A stretch of DNA of 64,000 bases. It comes from Owenia fusiformis. Lineage: Eukaryota; Annelida; Polychaeta; Sabellida; Oweniidae. The stretch spans positions 26,553,248-26,617,247 of the forward strand of contig CAIIXF020000003.1 of the NCBI GenBank assembly GCA_903813345.2, written 5' to 3'. The notes under the pieces are model-generated. The model did not search any database, was not told the DNA's origin, and worked only from the letters and a program-made list of their open reading frames with translations. Shown here in pieces: positions 59,290 through 64,000 of this stretch (positions are counted from its first letter, which is position 1; every line of letters starts with the position of its first letter). The position numbers and the translations under genes were made by a program.

Positions 59290-62200
59290 GAATCAATTAC
59301 TTACTTTTATTTCAATGACTATTTTTTATAGGAATTTCAAGCCTATTTCAGCCCCATAAGTTACCAAACATAAAAAGACATATACAATTTCATTATTTAT
59401 TGAATGTGATGAATACAACTTTTACGTATATATATATAAATCTTAGTTATAAATCAGAGAGTACACTAGATGATTTGATAGTAGTTAACTAACAATATAC
59501 AATGTACAATACACAATGTACAATAATACACATCTCTAACATCACTTGCAAAACATCACATGGAAGCAAAATAAGTGTTCTGAACTCCAATCAGATTACT
59601 TCACTGAAGAGGTTCATTGGGTAAGGATATCTAATTCATTAAATCGATGACATTCAGATATTTCAAAGGTTTTTAAAACCTAAATAATTACTAATGGTTC
59701 GTTTTTACAAACTATTTAACATGGAAGCTCTTGTACAAGACCTGAATCAGAAATTATAAAAATATCCATAATACATGTATTAACCAATAAGCTTCATACG
59801 CATTTAAACATCATACATGAAAACAGTATACATTTGCATTGATATTAAAGAGCACCTATTTATACCTATAACAAAAAGTTAACATGACAAAATGACCTTG
59901 TTACAACTATCAAAGTGTAACATCTGTTACAGATATTGATGGTAGACATCTGCACCATTTACAAACAAAATTTGGTGGCTTCGACAATATTTCATTTCTT
60001 CTTTCATCACCACTAAAATATTTTAATAAACAAGAAATCAATTGTATAAAATGTTCCAATTTTTTCACATAACATGGTGTTTCTAAACTCAAAGACAGAA
60101 TTTCAAAATGAAGGAGCAAACTCTAACGTAACAAGATCAAAGACACACAAACAAAATCCAAGATTCAATTCAATTATTTATAACAAATATTAGTTAATAT
60201 TGAAATGAAAAGCACTTTGTTTCTAGGATAATTATAAACAATCGATTTGGTCAAAAGCTTTTGGCTTATAGTTTAATTGCATTCAAGGCTAAATTTTAAT
60301 ATCAAAAAGACCCTTTAAATTAAAATGTTTACAAATCAGATAATTCAAAAGAGAGAATTTTCATTTTTCCCTAAACCACTAGCACTATTAATATTGATTT
60401 AAATATATTCAGTAAACTCAACCAACTTTACAGTATATATTATATATTTCTAGGCAAAATCAAATATACCTCCAAATGTTCACCTATATATAATACAGCG
60501 ATTTTAGAACATGTGCTGATGATTTTAAAAATACTACAATACATAATGAGACTAGTGGGAGAAGTCACTCATGATTTAATTCTAGTTGAAAAGAAAAAAT
60601 ATTTCCACCCCAAGCTAAGTAAATGAAATGAAAACACCTTCAAAAATTATGAAAATAGTACAAACAATCATGAAAAATAGTGCCAACATTATGGAGAATA
60701 ATGCCAAAAATCATGAAAAATAGTACCAAAAATGCTTTCCCCTTCCTATTGTGAATTGATTAAAATAATTGTGGTATTTGTATAACAAATAAATAATAAC
60801 AACAAATGAAGTTTTATTTATAAAAATAAATGAGTAGAATATTTTTGGAAGCCTAAGGAGACACAAAAATAAAAGAAAAAAGGTATTCACATTTTGTGGT
60901 GTTAACTATCAAGAAGTATTCACAACCACAAGTACTTTTAATTTAAGCATAGAACAACAGTTCAAATGTAGAAACATTACCAATTAGCTCAATATATAAA
61001 ATATGAATATATATAATATATAATATGAATATTTGAACCCTAAGCTTAAAAGAATTACAATATATACATTGGCACCCGGATTAATATATTAAATATACTG
61101 GTTTTATGACACAAGGTGGATCACTTCTTTGTTCGATTTTCCATAACAACATAGCTTAAAATATGCACAATTTTCTTCATAATGATTTTAATTGAAATAT
61201 GCAAGATGTTCCTATAAAGAGATTATTTCATTTTGATTCCTATATAGCTTTCAATTGGTATATATACATCTATATACACTTAGTTCAGGAGCTTGAATTT
61301 GAATCTTGATGTTTTGATAGTCAAAACTTAAGAAAAGGTAAAAGTCAAGTATCCGTAAAAGTGGCTAAAGGAGCCAAACCTATTTCATCATTAACAGCAC
61401 TAATAGTAATAAAGTCACATAATACAGTATTACTTTCAGAAAATATTATGTTTGGTTGACATATTGGAGGACATAGTAAAACCATAAGCCCATCTGTCAG
61501 TGACCAACGAAGATGAATGACAGAAGATTGGGGTATGTATAATTGCATATACATGTATAAGGTCCCTCTGGTATGTATGATTTTTAAAGCACATAAGGGT
61601 CTTGCCTGGTAGTGGTGAACTATGGGATTTACTAATCTTCCTTTGTTAGCACATGAATCTATCGACAGTTGAACTATGGGATCCACTTATCCTCCTTTGT
61701 TAACATGTCATGGCAAGGTTTGGAATAATAAAAAGGTAACAAACATTCAACATTATCCATGTAAGTGTATAAAATCAACACAGTTTAAACTCAGTTTTAA
61801 TCATTCCCTACGGAATACGATACAAATGAAATGACCATTGAACATTTGAAGACTTGCATGACTTTGTTACGGGCTGGATAGTTGTCACACTTTTCTAGAC
61901 AGCTGGGTGTTACAGGCTGGAAAGTTGTCACACTTTTCTAGACAGCTATGTGTTACAGGCTGGATTGTTGTCACACTTTTCTAGACAGCTAGATGCTGTA
62001 ATAAATGCAGGATTTTCCTGGTTGGTCTTACAATAATTGTGTAACACTTTTATGAGTGATAATAATCAGCGCTTTAATTGTGATATCACAACCATAAGTT
62101 TTAGACTGGTTTATTTATTTCCTATTCTTCATAAATCAACAACTCTTAAGGTTATACACATAAGGCACATTTTAAAGCATGATATGGTATGTTGAGCCAA

Positions 62201-62631
62201 GAGCTATCCAAATGATTAAATGATATAAAATGTTATTTCCACAGGCATTTGGAAACTATCTTCCCAGCACAAACATTCGCTTAAAACATTCCCCCAGGAA
62301 AAACATGTGCTTAAAATTCTGTATATTTCTATATCTTGTGGATTCCTTTAAATAATAATTATAACATCCCATGTATAAATATGATAGATATGATGAAACC
62401 TTATAACTGATCGTTCTTAAAACAACCCTATGGTCATATTATTTCACACATTTTCTCTTTAATATTTGAATAAAGTCGCTACGTTTCTTACAATCCATAC
62501 AAAATTGAGTCAGAACTCAATTCCTATAAACTTTAACCCTGGGTAATTTCTCTTTACTTGAACTTGATTTCACACTAGAAATAATAATGACCATTGTGAT
62601 ATTTCATTGATGTTTTTTGTCACTGGTTTGT
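59290..62631. other. AT-rich; probable 3' UTR of the second MARVEL gene in its right part
   Basis: No exon recognised. The strongly AT-rich stretch downstream (leftwards) of the minus-strand stop at 62632 may be a long 3' UTR; TTTATT on the plus strand is frequent, so no single polyadenylation site can be chosen. Confidence 0.4.
61866..61994. repeat. Three 43-bp tandem units
   Basis: Units at 61866, 61909 and 61952 open GTTACAGGCTGG or a variant and contain TTGTCACACTTTTCTAGACA. They differ by only a few bases. Confidence 0.95.
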
Positions 62632-64000
62632 TTAGTATTGTTGGGTGGTCTCGGTTGTTGTAACGGTGGTGGTTCCTGTAGAGGTACCACCCCCTGATGA
62701 TGTGGTCAATCCTCCATTTGCTCTCCAGTTACGGAATTGGAAAAATGTGTCAACTGCGTAAACTGCTGTTGTTGCAAATGCGAAAAACTGAAATTCAAAA
62801 TATATAGGTATTACGTATAGGTGGAGATTGTATATATTTGTTATGCAATCTAAATACTGAGCTCTGATTAGAGAAACTGTATTATAGCATCAAGAACTGT
62901 CAATCAATGGGAATTAATTAGTTGGGCTTAATTGTGTACAATAACAATTTTAAAATCTCCAAAGAAAAATTGGGAGGCTTTATTCTTTGATCTGCCAATT
63001 TATCACTATAACATAAACTTATTTTTTCTGAGGTAAGATAACTTTCTATTAGGGCTAAAGATAATAGTCTTTCTTAAGGCTCCTGTGACTCTCATCTCCT
63101 AAATCCCCACAATGAGGTGAAGTAAATTCATATTGAGGTGATGTAACTCCACAATGCGATAACGTAGATTCATATTGAGATGAAGTAACTCCACAGTGCG
63201 ATAACGTAGATTCATATTGAGGTGATGTAACTCCACAATGCGATAACGTAGATTCATATTGAGATGAATAACTCCACAGTGTGGTGAAGTAGATTCATAT
63301 TGAGGTGATGTAACTCCACAGTGTGGTGAAGTAGATTCATATTGAGGTAAAGTAACTCCACAATGCGATAATGTAGATTCATATTGAGGTGATGTAACTC
63401 CACAAAGAGGTAGAGTAGATTCATATTGAGGTGAAGTAACTCCACAATGAGGTGAAATAGATTTATATTGAGGTGAAGTAGATTCATATTGAGATGAAGT
63501 AACTCCCCAATGACGCAAAGTCGATTCATACTGAGATGAAGTAAGTCCAAAATGAGGTGAAGTAAAGTCATATTGAGGTAAAGTAACTCCGTAATGAGGT
63601 GAAGTAGATTCATATTGAGGTAAAGTAACTCCGTAATGAGGCGAAATAGATTTATATTGAGGTGAAGTAAATCCACAATAGGGTAAAGTAGATTCATATT
63701 GAGGTGAAGTAACTCCCCAATGATGCAAAGTAGATTCATACTGAGGTGGAATAATTCCAAAATGAGGTTAAGTAGATTCATATTGAGGTGAAGTAACTCC
63801 ATAATGGAGTGAAGTAGATTCATATTAAGGTGAAGTAATGAGGTGAAATAAATCCAACGGGAGGTGAAGACAGGAGGGCAGATATTTGATGCAGACTACA
63901 CAGCTACTCCCTATTGGAGACTAAATATAAATGTATAAACCATACTCACTGCAGTAGCCCCAATGGATGAGTGCCAATGGCCCCGGACTGCAGCCACAAT
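62632..64000 (-). CDS. Second MARVEL-domain gene, 3' end only
   Basis: Two minus-strand exons are visible: 64000-63950 (continuing beyond the window) and 62787-62632. They join in phase 0 to give VAAVRGHWHSSIGATA, then FFAFATTAVYAVDTFFQFRN and a Thr/Gly-rich tail ending TTETTQQY. The ATAFFAFATTAVYAVDTFF helix matches the fourth transmembrane segment of MARVEL proteins (CMTM/plasmolipin type), where a charged D before the end is usual. The rest of the gene lies outside the window. Its orientation is opposite to the MARVEL gene at 55.2 kb, and the two sequences are clearly different, so they are at most old paralogues. The intron between the two exons holds the 42-bp minisatellite. Confidence 0.8.
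63100..63845. repeat. 42-bp minisatellite (about 17 copies, two 21-bp halves) in a MARVEL intron
   Basis: Each unit is GTAGATTCATATTGAGGTGA plus A followed by GTAACTCCACAATGAGGTGA plus A, with variants (GATGTAA, GCGATAAC). The two 21-bp halves are related to each other, so the array grew by two steps. Because the unit is a multiple of three, long open frames appear on the minus strand with a 14-residue period (YESTSPHCGVTSPQ-like); these are by-products inside an intron. Confidence 0.95.

Noticed and set aside
63099-63823. Long minus-strand open frames (209 and 189 codons) with a 14-residue repeat
   Set aside because: They are created by a 42-bp minisatellite whose unit is a multiple of three, in an intron of the MARVEL gene; two different frames are open at once, which marks an artefact.
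1-64000. CRISPR arrays, bacterial operons, tRNA or rRNA genes
   Set aside because: None is visible. Tandem repeats lack spacer structure, genes carry spliceosomal introns, and no cloverleaf or rRNA block was recognised by eye; a covariance-model scan would be the proper test.

Overview
The window is nuclear DNA from an animal. Genes are split by GT-AG introns, encode secreted multidomain proteins typical of metazoans (MAM domains, trypsin-fold protease, carboxypeptidase B, MARVEL and KCTD proteins), and sit in AT-rich sequence full of LINE, mariner, hAT and MITE debris and intronic minisatellites. A marine bilaterian invertebrate is the best guess. The sequence alone does not let me name a phylum.

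Layout. 1-9.2 kb: no host gene seen; a small Tc1-type MITE and a dead non-LTR retrotransposon on the minus strand (5.56-9.19 kb). 9.2-14.4 kb: mostly empty, with a possible promoter and first coding exon near 11.2-11.65 kb, and a short-chain dehydrogenase pseudogene (12.4-13.8 kb) cut in two by a MITE. 14.5-17.5 kb: a complete six-exon secreted trypsin-like protease (+). 18.9-19.5 kb: a six-copy satellite. 21.55-30.33 kb: a complete ten-exon procarboxypeptidase B (+). 30.58-43.03 kb: a complete twenty-exon secreted protein with six MAM domains and two mucin-like linkers (-), convergent with the carboxypeptidase; the stop codons are about 245 bp apart. 44.2-45.1 kb: an hAT remnant with an intact 8-bp target duplication. 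48.76-53.59 kb: a two-exon KCTD1/KCTD15 orthologue (+). 55.24-56.93 kb: a four-exon MARVEL-domain tetraspan gene (+). 58.31-59.29 kb: a peptide-GPCR pseudogene carrying two MITEs with clear target duplications. 62.63-64.0 kb: the 3' end of a second MARVEL gene (-), whose last intron holds a 42-bp minisatellite.

How the genes relate. The protease, carboxypeptidase B and MAM/mucin protein are all predicted to be secreted. The two peptidases would have complementary trypsin-like and basic-C-terminal cleavage, which suits digestion or zymogen processing, but their adjacency alone proves no joint function. The two MARVEL genes may be a local tandem family. Exon boundaries below were derived by hand; all splice phases close without frameshift in the four complete multi-exon genes, in the two-exon KCTD gene and in the visible part of the last gene.

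I found no CRISPR array, operon or obviously new molecular system. The most notable items are the symmetric-exon MAM/mucin protein, duplicated splice-acceptor satellites in its introns, the transposon-broken GPCR and SDR pseudogenes, and a tiny MITE family with 9-bp target duplications.
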